Positions 27,298 through 37,094 of a DNA stretch of 64,000 nucleotides are shown one piece after another. Under the pieces are notes generated by a model. That model was not told the DNA's origin, did no database searches, and worked only from the letters and a program-made list of their open reading frames with translations. Each line of letters opens with the position of its first letter. Positions within the stretch are counted from its first letter, which is position 1. Source of the stretch: Haloterrigena sp. KLK7 (GTDB lineage Archaea > Halobacteriota > Halobacteria > Halobacteriales > Natrialbaceae); NCBI RefSeq assembly GCF_037914945.1, contig NZ_CP149787.1:868001-932000 (forward strand). Direction: 5' to 3'. A program made the translations under genes and the position numbers.

Positions 27298-28821
27298 ATG
27301 AACGTCCTGATCGTCCTCGGCCATCCCCGGACCGACAGCCTCTGCGGCGCGCTGGCCGAGGCCTACCGCGAGGGGGCGCTCGAGGCCGGCTGCGAGGTCC
27401 GCGAACTCGCGGTCGCCGACTGCGAGTTCGATCCCGACGTCCGCGAGGTCTCGCCGACCGACCAGCGGCTGGAGCCCGACCTGCGGGAGGCCCAAGAGCT
27501 GATTCGATGGGCCGACCACCTCGTCTTCGTCTACCCGAACTGGTGGGGGACGATGCCGGCGCGCCTGAAGGGCTTCTTCGATCGCGTCTTCACCCCCGGC
27601 TTCGCGTTCGTCGAGTACGACGAGGGGGAGGGCGCGGGCCACGAGGGGTTGCTCTCCGATAAGACCGCCGAGCTACTCGTGACGATGGACATGCCGCCGT
27701 GGGTCTACCGCTGGATCTACCGCCAGCCGGGCAACAACGCCGTCAAACGGGCGACGCTGGGCTACGCGGGGATCCGCACCACGCGGATCACGAACCTCGG
27801 TCCCGTCGCGGAGTCGACGCCCGCGGAGCGCGAGGCGTGGCTCGAGCGGGCGACCGAACTGGGCAGGGACCTCGCCGACGGCCCCGACTCGCGGTCGACG
27901 CGCGTCCGCCGGCGGACGACGGCGTGGCTGAAAGCGCTGCGACTGCAGTTCTATCCGATGGCGTGGGTGGCCTACACCATCGGCGCGCTGGCGGCCGTGG
28001 GCTCGAGCGACGTGTTCTCCTCGCTCGCCTACTGGCTGGGCTTCGCGTTCCTCTTCTGCCTCGAGGCGGCGACGGTGCTCTCCAACGAGTACTTCGACTA
28101 CCCGACCGACCGCGAGAACGCGTTCGCCGGCCCCTTCACCGGCGGCTCGCAGGTGCTGGTCGACGGCCCGCTCGAGTTCGACGATCTCAGACGGGGGATC
28201 GCCGCCGCCCTTCTGTTTGCCGTCGCCGCCGGCGGGGCCGCGCTCGCGGTCGGTCCCGGCTCGCCCGTCGCCCCGGCGGCCGTCATGGCCGTTCTGGGGC
28301 TGCTGGCGCTCGGCTACACGGTCCCGCCGCTCGAGCTCTCCTACCGAACCCTCGGAGAACTCGACGTGGCCGTCACCCACAGCACCGGGGTCCTGCTGGT
28401 CGGCTACGTCCTGCTCGGCGGGCGGGCGACCGACCCGCTCCCGTGGCTGCTCTCGGTGCCGTTCCTGCTGTCGGTGCTGCCGTCGATCACGCTGGCCGGC
28501 GTTCCGGACCGCGACGCCGACCGCGCCGCCGGCAAGGAGACGATCGCGGTCCGCTTCGGCATCGACGGCGCCGCGACGGTGGCCACGGCGACCGCGGGTC
28601 TGGCCTGTCTGACGGCGCTCGCCTGGATGGCGTTCGACGTCGCCGGCGGCGCCTACGGGCCGCTGGTCGCGCTCAGCGTCCCGCACGCGCTCGGGCTCTG
28701 CTGGCTCCTGCGGGATCGGCTGTGGGACCGGACGGAGCCCGCCCGGATCGACGGGCTGATGGCCGCCGCGCTTTCCTTTCTGAGCTGGTTCGGCGTCGTG
28801 CCGCTGCTCAACCTCGCCTGA
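27298..28821 (+). CDS. Fusion of NAD(P)H:quinone-oxidoreductase-like flavodoxin domain with UbiA prenyltransferase
   Basis: 507 aa. Residues 1-200 are a flavodoxin-like fold of the NQO/KefF-MdaB group (GHPRTDSL for the FMN phosphate; YPNWWGTMPARLKGFFDRVF at 79-98). Residues 215-507 are an integral-membrane UbiA prenyltransferase with about eight helices. The first Asp-rich motif is NEYFDYPTD (263-271), and the second, PDRDADRAAGK, is near 405. UbiA enzymes attach polyprenyl chains to quinone or other aromatic rings, so the fusion may reduce and prenylate the same ring compound; that is inference. Start at 27298 matches the flavodoxin start MNVLIVLGHP. Confidence 0.88.
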   Translation: MNVLIVLGHPRTDSLCGALAEAYREGALEAGCEVRELAVADCEFDPDVREVSPTDQRLEPDLREAQELIRWADHLVFVYPNWWGTMPARLKGFFDRVFTPGFAFVEYDEGEGAGHEGLLSDKTAELLVTMDMPPWVYRWIYRQPGNNAVKRATLGYAGIRTTRITNLGPVAESTPAEREAWLERATELGRDLADGPDSRSTRVRRRTTAWLKALRLQFYPMAWVAYTIGALAAVGSSDVFSSLAYWLGFAFLFCLEAATVLSNEYFDYPTDRENAFAGPFTGGSQVLVDGPLEFDDLRRGIAAALLFAVAAGGAALAVGPGSPVAPAAVMAVLGLLALGYTVPPLELSYRTLGELDVAVTHSTGVLLVGYVLLGGRATDPLPWLLSVPFLLSVLPSITLAGVPDRDADRAAGKETIAVRFGIDGAATVATATAGLACLTALAWMAFDVAGGAYGPLVALSVPHALGLCWLLRDRLWDRTEPARIDGLMAAALSFLSWFGVVPLLNLA

Positions 28822-28841
28822 ACTCGAACCGCGGGTCGGGC

Positions 28842-30365
28842 CTACTCGAGCAGCGACTCGCCGGTCATCTCCGGGGGCTGCTCGAGGTCGATCAGCTCGA
28901 GGATCGTCGGCGCGATGTCGGCGAGGGTGCCGCCCTCGCGGACCGTCCGGCCGCCGTCGGTTCCGTCGTCGGCGACGTAGACGAGCGGGACGAGATTGTA
29001 CGTGTGCGCGGTGTGGGGGTCCGCCTCGGTCCCCATGTCGTCGGCGTTGCCGTGATCCGCGGTGATCAGGACGTGCGAGCCGGCGGCCTCGAGCGTCTCC
29101 GCGAGCCGGCCGAGCTGGGCGTCGACGGCCTCGACGGCCTCGATGGCGGCCTCGTAGTCGCCCGTGTGGCCGACCATGTCGGGGTTGGCGTAGTTGAGCA
29201 CGAGGACGTCCGGATCGTCCGACTCAATGGTATCAACGGCGGTGTCGGTCACCTCGGGCGCGCTCATCTCCGGTTGCAGATCGTAGGTCGGCACGTCCGG
29301 GCTCTCGACGATCTCCCGGATCTCGCCGTCGAACTCGATCTCGCGGCCGCCGTTCAGGAAGTAGGTGACGTGGGCGTACTTCTCGGACTCGGCGATTCGA
29401 AGCTGCGTCCGGTCCGCGTCGGCCAGCACCTCGCCGAGCACCTGCTCGGGCTGGTTCGGCGGGTAGGCGATCGGGAGGTCGAAGGTCTTGTCGTACTGGG
29501 TCAGCATCACGACCTCCGCGTCCGGCGGGCTGGTTTCGAACTGATCGGCCCAGTCCTCGGACCGGATGTCCGCCAGCATTCGCGTGAGTTGACGGGCGCG
29601 ATCGGAACGGAAGTTGAACCAGACGACCGAGTCGCCGTCCTCGAGGGCCGGCCCGCCCTCAACGAGGGTCGGCTCGACGAACTCGTCGGTCACCTGGCGG
29701 TCGTAGGATCGCTCGACCGCCTCGACGGCCGTCTCGGCTTCGTGGTCGGCCTCGCGGTGGACCATCGCGTCGTAGGCCCGCTTCGTCCGCTCCCAGTTCT
29801 GGTCGCGGTCCATCGCGTAGTAGCGACCCGTGACCGTCGCCACGTCGCCCGTTCCGTGCTCGGCGACGACGTCCTCGAGCGTACTGAGGTAGTCCCGACC
29901 GCCGGTCGGGGAGGTGTCCCGACCGTCCGTGATCGCGTGCGTGACGGCCTCGACGTCGCGGTCGCCCGCCAGTTCGATCAGCGCGTGGAGGTGCTCGTGG
30001 TCGGAGTGGACCCCGCCGTCGCTGACGAGGCCGACGAAGTGCACCTTGCCGTCGTTCGCGCGGGCGTTATCGAACGCGGTGTTGATCGCGTCGTTCTCCC
30101 GGAAGGAGCCGTCCGCGATCGAGTCCGAGATCCGGGTGTACTCCTGGTAGACCACGCGACCGGCGCCGATGTTCAAGTGGCCGACCTCGCTGTTGCCCAT
30201 CTGCCCGTCGGGGAGACCGACGCGCCGGCCCGCGACCTCGAGCGTCCCGTACGCGCCGTCGTCGGCGAGCCGGTCGAAGTTCGGCGTGTCGGCGGCTTCT
30301 ACGGCGTCTCTGCTCGTCCCGTCGCCGAGTCCCCACCCGTCGAGGATGATCAGCGCAGCGTCCAT
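28842..30365 (-). CDS. gpmI: 2,3-bisphosphoglycerate-independent phosphoglycerate mutase
   Basis: 507 aa alkaline-phosphatase-superfamily enzyme interconverting 3- and 2-phosphoglycerate in glycolysis and gluconeogenesis. LILDGWG carries the first metal Asp (D9), and the catalytic Ser is in QMGNSEVGH (S59); later metal ligands are seen in ADHGNAD. Full length for the GpmI type, unlike the short archaeal ApgM. Convergent with the UbiA fusion (20-bp gap) and divergent from the HTTM gene. Confidence 0.95.
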   Translation of the reverse strand: MDAALIILDGWGLGDGTSRDAVEAADTPNFDRLADDGAYGTLEVAGRRVGLPDGQMGNSEVGHLNIGAGRVVYQEYTRISDSIADGSFRENDAINTAFDNARANDGKVHFVGLVSDGGVHSDHEHLHALIELAGDRDVEAVTHAITDGRDTSPTGGRDYLSTLEDVVAEHGTGDVATVTGRYYAMDRDQNWERTKRAYDAMVHREADHEAETAVEAVERSYDRQVTDEFVEPTLVEGGPALEDGDSVVWFNFRSDRARQLTRMLADIRSEDWADQFETSPPDAEVVMLTQYDKTFDLPIAYPPNQPEQVLGEVLADADRTQLRIAESEKYAHVTYFLNGGREIEFDGEIREIVESPDVPTYDLQPEMSAPEVTDTAVDTIESDDPDVLVLNYANPDMVGHTGDYEAAIEAVEAVDAQLGRLAETLEAAGSHVLITADHGNADDMGTEADPHTAHTYNLVPLVYVADDGTDGGRTVREGGTLADIAPTILELIDLEQPPEMTGESLLE

Positions 30366-30608
30366 GTGCGACGGGTCGCCAGCCTCTCGTAACTAGCTGT
30401 CGTTGTCTCGCAGACTCGAGGAGGGCCGGAGGCCGAGCGGGGCCTGTGGGATCCGGACCCGTCCGACACCGCTCGGGACGGTCCGAGCGAAGCGACCCGC
30501 TCGGCGACTCCCGACGACGCCTGTCGCCAGACGGAAAGTATATACAACGCAACTAGAGAATGTGGCGCAGTTACGGGTCGCCGCGACGGCGGCGGCCGCC
30601 CCTCGATC

Positions 30609-32171
30609 ATGACCGGCCGTCCCTCCCCCACGACGCTGCCCGATCGCGCTCGGCTCCGCGACGCGCTCGATCGCCGTCTCGGGATCGACGCCCGCGCACT
30701 GGCGGCGTTTCGGATCCTCCTCGGCTGTACGCTGCTGTTCGACGTCCTCCACCGGTCGCGGGATCTGGTCGCGTTCTACGCCGACGCCGGCGCGTACCCG
30801 CGGGCGCTGCACCTCGCGGTCGGCGACTCGACCGGCCGGTACTCGCTGCACGTGCTGTCAGGCGAGCCGTGGGTGCAGGCCGCGCTCTTCGGTCTCGCGG
30901 CGCTGCTCGCAGTCGCCTTGATCGCCGGCTACCGAACGCGGCTCGTTACCTTCCTCTCGCTGGTCCTGCTGGTCTCGGTCCACTTCCGCAACCCGCTGGT
31001 GCTCAACGGCGCCGACAGGCTGTTGCGCGAGGTGCTGTTGCTGGCGCTGTTCCTGCCGCTCGGACGGCGGTGGGCCGTCGACGCGCTCGGCGGCGACCGA
31101 GCGCGCGACGGCGGAAGCGAACGCGAACGACGGAATCGGGCGGGTGCGGGCGGCGAGAACTGGGTGGCGACGCCCGCGACGGCGGCCGTCCTCGTCTACG
31201 TCGTCGGCTTCTTCGCGAATAACGGCCAGCACAAGCGACTCGGCGACACCTGGACCACCGGCGAGGCGCTGGGGTACGCTCTCCGACAGGATCACATGAC
31301 GATCCTGCTGGGCGACCGCGTCGTCGACTATCCGCTGTTCCTCGAGATCGGCACCTACGGCTGGCTGGCCATGGTCGTCGGCGCTCCGCTGTTGCTGGTG
31401 CTGACGGGGTGGCTCCGGACCGCCTACGTCGGGGCGTTCCTCGGCGCCGTCGCCGGACTGGGGCTGAGCATGGCCGTGGGACTGTTCCCCGCCGTGCTGA
31501 CGGCGGTGCTGGTGCTGTTCCTGCCGTCGTTCGTCTGGGACCGCCTCGAGGCCGCCGGCGCGGCGCTCTGCGAGCGCGTCGGGCCGCTCGAGCGCCTGCG
31601 AACGCGAGCGGGCGCGCTCACGTCGCGGATCAGACCGCCCCGCAGTCTCCGTTCGGCGGTGCCGCCCGGGGTCAGAACTCGACAGCGACGGGTCTGGTCA
31701 GTCGTCCTCGGTGGCGTGCTGCTCGTCGTCGTCCTCTGGAGCATCGGACTGCTGGGCTACGCCGACCCGTTCGAGCCGGTCGACGCCATCGATCCCGACG
31801 ACAACCAGTGGACGATGTACGCTCCGAACCCGTCGACGAGCTACGGCTGGTACGTGGTCGAGGCGGAGCTCGAGTCCGGGAAGGAGATGGACGTCCTGCG
31901 AAACGAGGCGCTCCGGGACGGGCCGCCGCCGGAGGCGTCCGACACGCTCCCGAGCTTCCGGTGGCGGAAGTACATGAACTCGCTGGACGAGGAGGCGGCG
32001 CGCGCCGATCGGTTCGGGACGTACATGTGCGACCGCGCCGCCGACCAGTTCGATAAACCAGTCGAGCGGATCGAGGTCACCTACCACTACCGGTCGATCG
32101 AACCCGAGGGAGACGAACCGACGATGGGGAGTGCGACTCGCGTCGAGACGGCGTGTTCGGGCGCGACCTGA
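30609..32171 (+). CDS. HTTM-domain membrane protein (gamma-carboxylase-like)
   Basis: 520 aa. About eight transmembrane helices span residues 25-300 and 375-400, beginning with the HTTM-type sequence RLGIDARALAAFRILLGCTLLFD. A large soluble C-terminal part (QWTMYAPNPS, FRWRKYMNSL) resembles the extracellular part of HTTM proteins. The family is related to vitamin K-dependent gamma-glutamyl carboxylase, but catalytic activity in archaea is not established. A DCC thiol-oxidoreductase gene follows 54 bp downstream, a common partnership. Confidence 0.85.
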   Translation: MTGRPSPTTLPDRARLRDALDRRLGIDARALAAFRILLGCTLLFDVLHRSRDLVAFYADAGAYPRALHLAVGDSTGRYSLHVLSGEPWVQAALFGLAALLAVALIAGYRTRLVTFLSLVLLVSVHFRNPLVLNGADRLLREVLLLALFLPLGRRWAVDALGGDRARDGGSERERRNRAGAGGENWVATPATAAVLVYVVGFFANNGQHKRLGDTWTTGEALGYALRQDHMTILLGDRVVDYPLFLEIGTYGWLAMVVGAPLLLVLTGWLRTAYVGAFLGAVAGLGLSMAVGLFPAVLTAVLVLFLPSFVWDRLEAAGAALCERVGPLERLRTRAGALTSRIRPPRSLRSAVPPGVRTRQRRVWSVVLGGVLLVVVLWSIGLLGYADPFEPVDAIDPDDNQWTMYAPNPSTSYGWYVVEAELESGKEMDVLRNEALRDGPPPEASDTLPSFRWRKYMNSLDEEAARADRFGTYMCDRAADQFDKPVERIEVTYHYRSIEPEGDEPTMGSATRVETACSGAT

Positions 32172-32225
32172 ATCGGGACGGGACCGGAACGTTGACCACT
32201 CGGCGATTCGAACTCGGGATATCCG

Positions 32226-32642
32226 ATGGACACGGACGTACCGGACGACGGCCCGATCGTCCTCTTCGACGGCGTCTGCAACCTCTGTCACGGCTTCGTG
32301 CAGTTTCTCATTCCGCGGGATCCGGAGGGCCAGTTTCGGTTCGCGTCGTTGCAGTCCGACGTCGGCCAGCGGCTGCTGGCCGAGCACGGTCTCTCGGACC
32401 GCGACCTCGATTCGGTCGTGTTGCTCGAGGGCGACGAGGCGTACGTCAAGTCCGACGCGGTGATCCGGATCGGCCAGCTACTGGGCGGCGTCTACCGACT
32501 GCTCGGGCCGTGTCGGTTCCTCCCCCGTCGGTTCCGCGACCGGGCGTACGACCTCGTCGCGCGCCACCGCTACCGGCTGTTCGGGCGGAAAGAGCAGTGC
32601 ATGCTGCCGACCGGAAACGTCCGGGATCGGTTCCTCGAGTAG
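32226..32642 (+). CDS. DCC (DUF393) family thiol-disulfide oxidoreductase-like protein
   Basis: 138 aa. The diagnostic FDGVCNLCHGFV near residue 15 has the CxxC pair that follows the D of the DCC name. The rest (FRFASLQSD, AVIRIGQLLGGVY, RDRAYDLVARHRYRLFGR) fits the family throughout. Members have a thioredoxin-like fold and are often coded beside HTTM membrane proteins, as here, suggesting a joint redox function at the membrane. No signal peptide. Confidence 0.9.
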   Translation: MDTDVPDDGPIVLFDGVCNLCHGFVQFLIPRDPEGQFRFASLQSDVGQRLLAEHGLSDRDLDSVVLLEGDEAYVKSDAVIRIGQLLGGVYRLLGPCRFLPRRFRDRAYDLVARHRYRLFGRKEQCMLPTGNVRDRFLE

Positions 32643-32889
32643 ACAACAGGGGCTCCACTATCGGTTGCCATCGTATCTCGGAGGACGGTGCTACCACGTG
32701 AGGCGGCTGATGTGCACCGAATCAACGCCGCGAACGCCACAGGGGTCCGAGGACGGTGGTAACGACACCCGCATCGCTGATTCTACCGGTATCTCGACAG
32801 GTAGACGGAGACCGATATTCGACGCCGGTAGGGCGGCCCGCGTCGTCGAACCCGACTCGAGTCGGACTCCTCGAGCCGTCGGGAAGAGA

Positions 32890-33150
32890 CTAGTCGCGGC
32901 GGTGGTCGAAGGTCGCGCCGCAGTCGCCACAGACCGTGCTGCGGCCGGGTTTGGTCCGCTGGGCGAAAACGGCGCCGCACTCGTCGCAGATCATGAAGAG
33001 CCGACGTTCCGGCGGGACGCCGGCCTCGAATCGGACCTGGATCCAGGCGTCGGCGTTCGTCTCGTCGTAGAGCGTGACGTCGGCGCCGTCCTGCCGCCAG
33101 TTGATCGGGTCATCGTCGGTGTCGACCGCTTCCAGACCTCGCTTGGACAT
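32890..33150 (-). CDS. Small zinc-ribbon protein
   Basis: 86 aa. CDEC and CGDC, about 20 residues apart near the C-terminus, form a typical zinc ribbon; the N-terminal half is acidic. Start at 33150 (MSKRGLEAV) is preferred to 33168 because the TATAAT element at 33181-33186 is then about 33 nt upstream, leaving a 6-nt leader. Function unknown; such proteins may bind nucleic acid or other proteins. Divergent from nurA. Confidence 0.75.
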   Translation of the reverse strand: MSKRGLEAVDTDDDPINWRQDGADVTLYDETNADAWIQVRFEAGVPPERRLFMICDECGAVFAQRTKPGRSTVCGDCGATFDHRRD

Positions 33151-33286
33151 CGGGGTATCGGGATTCATCGTCCGCCCACATATAATTTTTCTGATAATTT
33201 TTTACCCGGCCTCGAGTTAATGCATTGCTACCGGAGCGATCGGTCCGACCGCGGTCTTTTTGCGAGTGGGGCGGCAGCCACCGTGT

Positions 33287-34564
33287 ATGACTCTCGATCC
33301 GGTCCACTTCGACGGCATCGCGCAACTCGCGAGGCGGATCGATCACGGGGCCGACGAGCGCGATCGCCGCGCCTTCGCCGAGACGGTCTGGACCGAGTTC
33401 CTCGACCCGCTGATCGACCGGGACGGTCGGACCGTCCTCGAGCCGGTCGACGAGCGGCACCGCCGTCACGTCGACTGCGAGGACGTCGCGCTCCGCGATC
33501 GATCGTTCGCGAGCGAGCACGGCCTCGACGCGGGAACTATCAATCCGACGACGTTCAAAAACGGCCTCGTCATCGACATCGCGCAGGCGGCGATGGCCGC
33601 CACGCCGAGCGACCTCGACCGTCACCGCTCGCGGACCACCGTGATGACGGTCCACTCCAACGACGAGACGATGACCGTCGACGAGTCGTGGGGGAAGTTC
33701 GACGAGGGCTACAGTCGGAGCCGCGCCGTCAAGATCCCGCCGCTGCCGCGCTTCGCCGAGGGGGTCGTCCACGCGCTCGCGCTCTACCTCGCCGAGAGCA
33801 AACACGCCCTCGAGAACGCCGACGCGGTCGACGACTTACTCGTACTCGACGGCCCGATCTACCCCCGCGGGCTCCTCCGCTGGGCCGATCAACACCCCGA
33901 CCTCGCGGACTTCCTGCTCGAGGATCCCCGACCGACGACGGTGCTGGAGAACTACGTGCGACTGGTCGAGCGGTTCGTCGAGCGGGACGTGCCGCTCGTC
34001 GGGTTCGTCAAGAACCCGGCGACGCGGGTCATCACGCGAACGCTGAAGAACAAACGGGACGTCGACGTCGCCACCCCGTGGAACGACGACGCGGCGCTGT
34101 TCACGCGCCTCCTCGAACGCGGCGAGTACGTGGACGACGTCGACGGCCAGCGCTGGGAACGCCACACGTCGGCGCTGACCTACACGAACTGGTTCCGCTC
34201 CCGCGGCGGGGTCGATCGCCCCCTCTCGGTCGAGGGCGACGCGCTCGGCGTCGAGCGCGACCTGTCGCTCGAGTCCTACGAGGTGACGTTCTTCGTCGTC
34301 TACGATCCGCGCGACGATCTCGTCTACCGGATCGAGGCCCCCTACGCGTTCACTCGGGAGCCGGAGACCCGGCGGGCGGTGACGATGCAGGTCCTGCAGG
34401 ACGTCGCCGTCGCCCACGGCCCACCGACGGTCGTCGAGAAGGCCGACGAGCTCGCCAAAATCAGCCGCTCGGAGAAGGCGTCGCTGCGCGAGACCCTCGA
34501 GACGCAGTTCGACACGTCGCGGGACCGGACCTACGACGACCACCGGTGGGACGAGGAGTACTAG
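33287..34564 (+). CDS. nurA: DNA double-strand-break repair nuclease NurA
   Basis: 425 aa protein of the NurA nuclease/RNase H-like fold, which works with the HerA translocase in DNA end resection with Mre11-Rad50. The catalytic Asp motif is seen as LVLDGPIYPRG, with further acidic residues in FFVVYDPRDD. The long form and TPWNDDAALFTRLL are typical of haloarchaeal NurA. The likely start is the ATG at 33287. herA lies about 5 kb downstream on the same strand. Confidence 0.85.
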   Translation: MTLDPVHFDGIAQLARRIDHGADERDRRAFAETVWTEFLDPLIDRDGRTVLEPVDERHRRHVDCEDVALRDRSFASEHGLDAGTINPTTFKNGLVIDIAQAAMAATPSDLDRHRSRTTVMTVHSNDETMTVDESWGKFDEGYSRSRAVKIPPLPRFAEGVVHALALYLAESKHALENADAVDDLLVLDGPIYPRGLLRWADQHPDLADFLLEDPRPTTVLENYVRLVERFVERDVPLVGFVKNPATRVITRTLKNKRDVDVATPWNDDAALFTRLLERGEYVDDVDGQRWERHTSALTYTNWFRSRGGVDRPLSVEGDALGVERDLSLESYEVTFFVVYDPRDDLVYRIEAPYAFTREPETRRAVTMQVLQDVAVAHGPPTVVEKADELAKISRSEKASLRETLETQFDTSRDRTYDDHRWDEEY

Positions 34565-34658
34565 CGCCGCCGACGGTTCGATCGAGTACTGTGACAAACG
34601 TACTGGATCCGGCAGCACATAGCAACGATAGTGGTAATTCCTTTCGCTGACTGTCACG

Positions 34659-37028
34659 ATGACAGGAACGTCCGGACGTGACGACAGTGACTCGACCGAC
34701 TCGGGTATCGATCCGCGCCGCCGTCGATTGCTCGGCATGGCCGCAGGCGCGTCGGCCGCCGCCGTGCTCCCGACGACCGGGAGCGTCGGAGCGGAATCCG
34801 CCGAGACGGTCACGATCGTCCACGACACGCACTTCCACGGCCGGTTCGAGGACGCCGAGGCGGCCGCCCTGAACCTTCCGCGGTACTACACGGTCGTCCG
34901 AGACGCGCTCGCTGACGCCGATAACGCCCTGTTCGTCGGGAACGGCGACGACATCGCGCCCTCGGTGATGGGCCTCGAGTTCGAGGGCGAGCACATGATC
35001 GAGGCGCTGAACGCCACGGAGCTCGACGTCGTCGGCGTCGGCAACCACGAGTACGATTTCGGCGCCGACGTCGCGACCGAGCGGTTCGAGGAGAGCGAGT
35101 TCCCGTGGGTCGTCGCGAACCTGCTCGACGACGCGGGGGAGCCGGTTCCCGGAACCGAGCGGTGGGCAACGTTCGAGGAAGGGGACCTGACGGTCGGCGT
35201 CTTCGGCCTCGTCTCGACGAACTTCCACTCGCTGACCGACTATCCGGAATCGTGGCAGGTGCTCGGCTACGTCGAGGGCGCGCAGGAAGCGGTCGACGCG
35301 CTCCGCGAGGAGGCAGGTGCCGACGTCGTCGTCTGTGCCTCGCACGTCTCGACGGGCGTCCACTACACGCTCGCCGAGGAGGTCGACGGCCTCGATGCGA
35401 TCGTCGGCTCCCACTCCAACGTCGTCTTCGACGAACCCGAACGGGTCGACGGGACGGTCATCAGCGAGTTCGGCGACGAGTTCGATCACGTCGGCTCGCT
35501 CACGCTCGACGCCGACGGCGAGCTCGTCGACTGGCAACGGACCGATCTCTTACCCCCCGAGGCGGATCCCGACCCGGTCGTCGACGAGTACGAGGAGATC
35601 GGCGTCCGCTACGCGGACGAGATCGAGGAAGACGACGCCCTCGCGGCCGTGGCCGACGACTGGTCCGAGAAACTCGAGGCGGAGCTCGGAGCGCCGGTGG
35701 TCGAAAGCGAGGTCGAACTGAACGCGACGTTCGACAACTACGCGATCGAGACCAACTGGGGGAACCTCGTGACCGACGCGATGCGAACCGTCGGCGAGAT
35801 CGGCGACATCGAGGTCGACATCGCCGCCCAGAACGGCGGCGGCATTCGCAGCGGGTCGACGTACGGCCCCGGCGAGATCACGGGCGCCGACGTGATGAAC
35901 ATCCTGCCGTTCCCCAACGAGATCGAGGTCGTCGAACTGACCGGCGAGGACGTCGTCGCGTACCTCGAGGAGGCGATCCGTCCGCATCCGTCGGAGAACT
36001 ACGGTACGCAGCCGGCGATTCAGGTCTCGGGAATCTCCTACGAGTGGTGGGGACACGACGGCGAGGCCCGGGTCGAGAACGTCTTCGTCGGCGGCGAGCC
36101 CATCGATCCCGACGAGACGTACTCGCTCGCGCACAACGACTACTCGATCGGGAACTCCGACGTGCTCTCGGAGGCCGAGGTCGTGCTCGCCTCCGGTCAG
36201 TATCAGGGCCCGTTCGTCATCGACTGGCTCGAGGAACGGGACACCGTCGCCCCCGAACGGGAGAACCGGATGCTCCGAGTCGACGAGACGGTCGGCGAGG
36301 CGTCGGTCGCCGCCGGCGACGGCGAGGCCGTGCTCACCGTCGACGTCCCGGACGGCGCCGACGAGGTCCTGCCCGACACGTTCCGGGCCGTGATCCGGAC
36401 CGGCGCCGACCTCGAGGCGAAATCGGCGACCCGGAACGGCGACAGCGTCGATGTGACGTTCGATACCGACGACTTGCTCGCCCTCGTCGCGGACGTCGAC
36501 GAGCCGGCGCTGCGACTGTTCGGCGGCTACGACCCCGATCAGGAGTACTGGGACTACGACTTCGAGGTACCGACCTCGAGCGGCTACGACCACTTCCGAC
36601 TCCGCGCGGAGGTGAGCGCGGCCACCCTCGAGGGCCTCGGCGACGACTCGAACGGCAACGATGGGACGGACGACGATACCGACTCGAACGAGACCGACGA
36701 GGGTGACGGTTCGGGCGATTCGGGCAACGGGTCTACTGACGACGGTTCGGGCAACGGGTCTACTGACGACGGTTCGGGCAACGGGTCTACTGACGACGGT
36801 TCGGGCGACGGGTCTGCTGACGACGGTTCGGACGATTCGGGCAACGGGTCTTCCGGCAATGGATCGGACGACGGGTCTTCCGGCAATGGATCGGACGACG
36901 GGACGCCCGGCTTCGGTCCGCTCGGCGCGATCGCCGGCGGGAGCGTCGGCGGCTACCTCTACTCGCGTCGTCGGGCCGCCGGCGACGACGAACCCACCGA
37001 GACCTCGACCGACGGAGCGGACGACTGA
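34659..37028 (+). CDS. Surface-anchored 5'-nucleotidase/UshA-like metallophosphoesterase
   Basis: 789 aa. The N-terminus RRRRLLGMAAGASAAA is a Tat signal. A metallophosphoesterase domain follows with DTHFHGR (about residue 55), GNGDD, GNHEYD (about 128) and GSHSN. The 5'-nucleotidase C-terminal domain has ETNWGNLVTDAMR and NGGGIRSG. Next is a Gly/Ser/Thr/Asp linker made of 27-bp direct repeats, then PGFGPLGA plus hydrophobic stretch plus SRRR, a PGF-CTERM-type sorting signal, here followed by an extra acidic tail. It would split nucleotides or nucleotide sugars at the cell surface. A cohesin-like protein follows in the same direction. Confidence 0.88.
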   Translation: MTGTSGRDDSDSTDSGIDPRRRRLLGMAAGASAAAVLPTTGSVGAESAETVTIVHDTHFHGRFEDAEAAALNLPRYYTVVRDALADADNALFVGNGDDIAPSVMGLEFEGEHMIEALNATELDVVGVGNHEYDFGADVATERFEESEFPWVVANLLDDAGEPVPGTERWATFEEGDLTVGVFGLVSTNFHSLTDYPESWQVLGYVEGAQEAVDALREEAGADVVVCASHVSTGVHYTLAEEVDGLDAIVGSHSNVVFDEPERVDGTVISEFGDEFDHVGSLTLDADGELVDWQRTDLLPPEADPDPVVDEYEEIGVRYADEIEEDDALAAVADDWSEKLEAELGAPVVESEVELNATFDNYAIETNWGNLVTDAMRTVGEIGDIEVDIAAQNGGGIRSGSTYGPGEITGADVMNILPFPNEIEVVELTGEDVVAYLEEAIRPHPSENYGTQPAIQVSGISYEWWGHDGEARVENVFVGGEPIDPDETYSLAHNDYSIGNSDVLSEAEVVLASGQYQGPFVIDWLEERDTVAPERENRMLRVDETVGEASVAAGDGEAVLTVDVPDGADEVLPDTFRAVIRTGADLEAKSATRNGDSVDVTFDTDDLLALVADVDEPALRLFGGYDPDQEYWDYDFEVPTSSGYDHFRLRAEVSAATLEGLGDDSNGNDGTDDDTDSNETDEGDGSGDSGNGSTDDGSGNGSTDDGSGNGSTDDGSGDGSADDGSDDSGNGSSGNGSDDGSSGNGSDDGTPGFGPLGAIAGGSVGGYLYSRRRAAGDDEPTETSTDGADD
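36723..36900 (+). repeat. In-gene 27-bp tandem repeats coding the Ser/Gly/Asp linker
   Basis: Units built on GACGGTTCGGGCAACGGGTC repeat with a 27-bp period four times, followed by two units of another 27-bp word (GGCAATGGATCGGACGACGG...). They encode the flexible wall-spanning linker and are prone to copy-number change. Confidence 0.8.
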
Positions 37029-37094
37029 TCGGCCGATGCGACCATGCTCTCGCCTCCCCAGCGCGACGATCAGCGTCAAACGAGGAACCGCGCG

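Noticed and set aside
27699-30392. 897-codon plus-strand frame over the UbiA fusion and gpmI
   Set aside because: Shadow of two recognised genes, composition unlike any haloarchaeal protein.
36723-36900. 27-bp repeats as a CRISPR-like array
   Set aside because: They are in frame within the linker of the 5'-nucleotidase and have no spacers.
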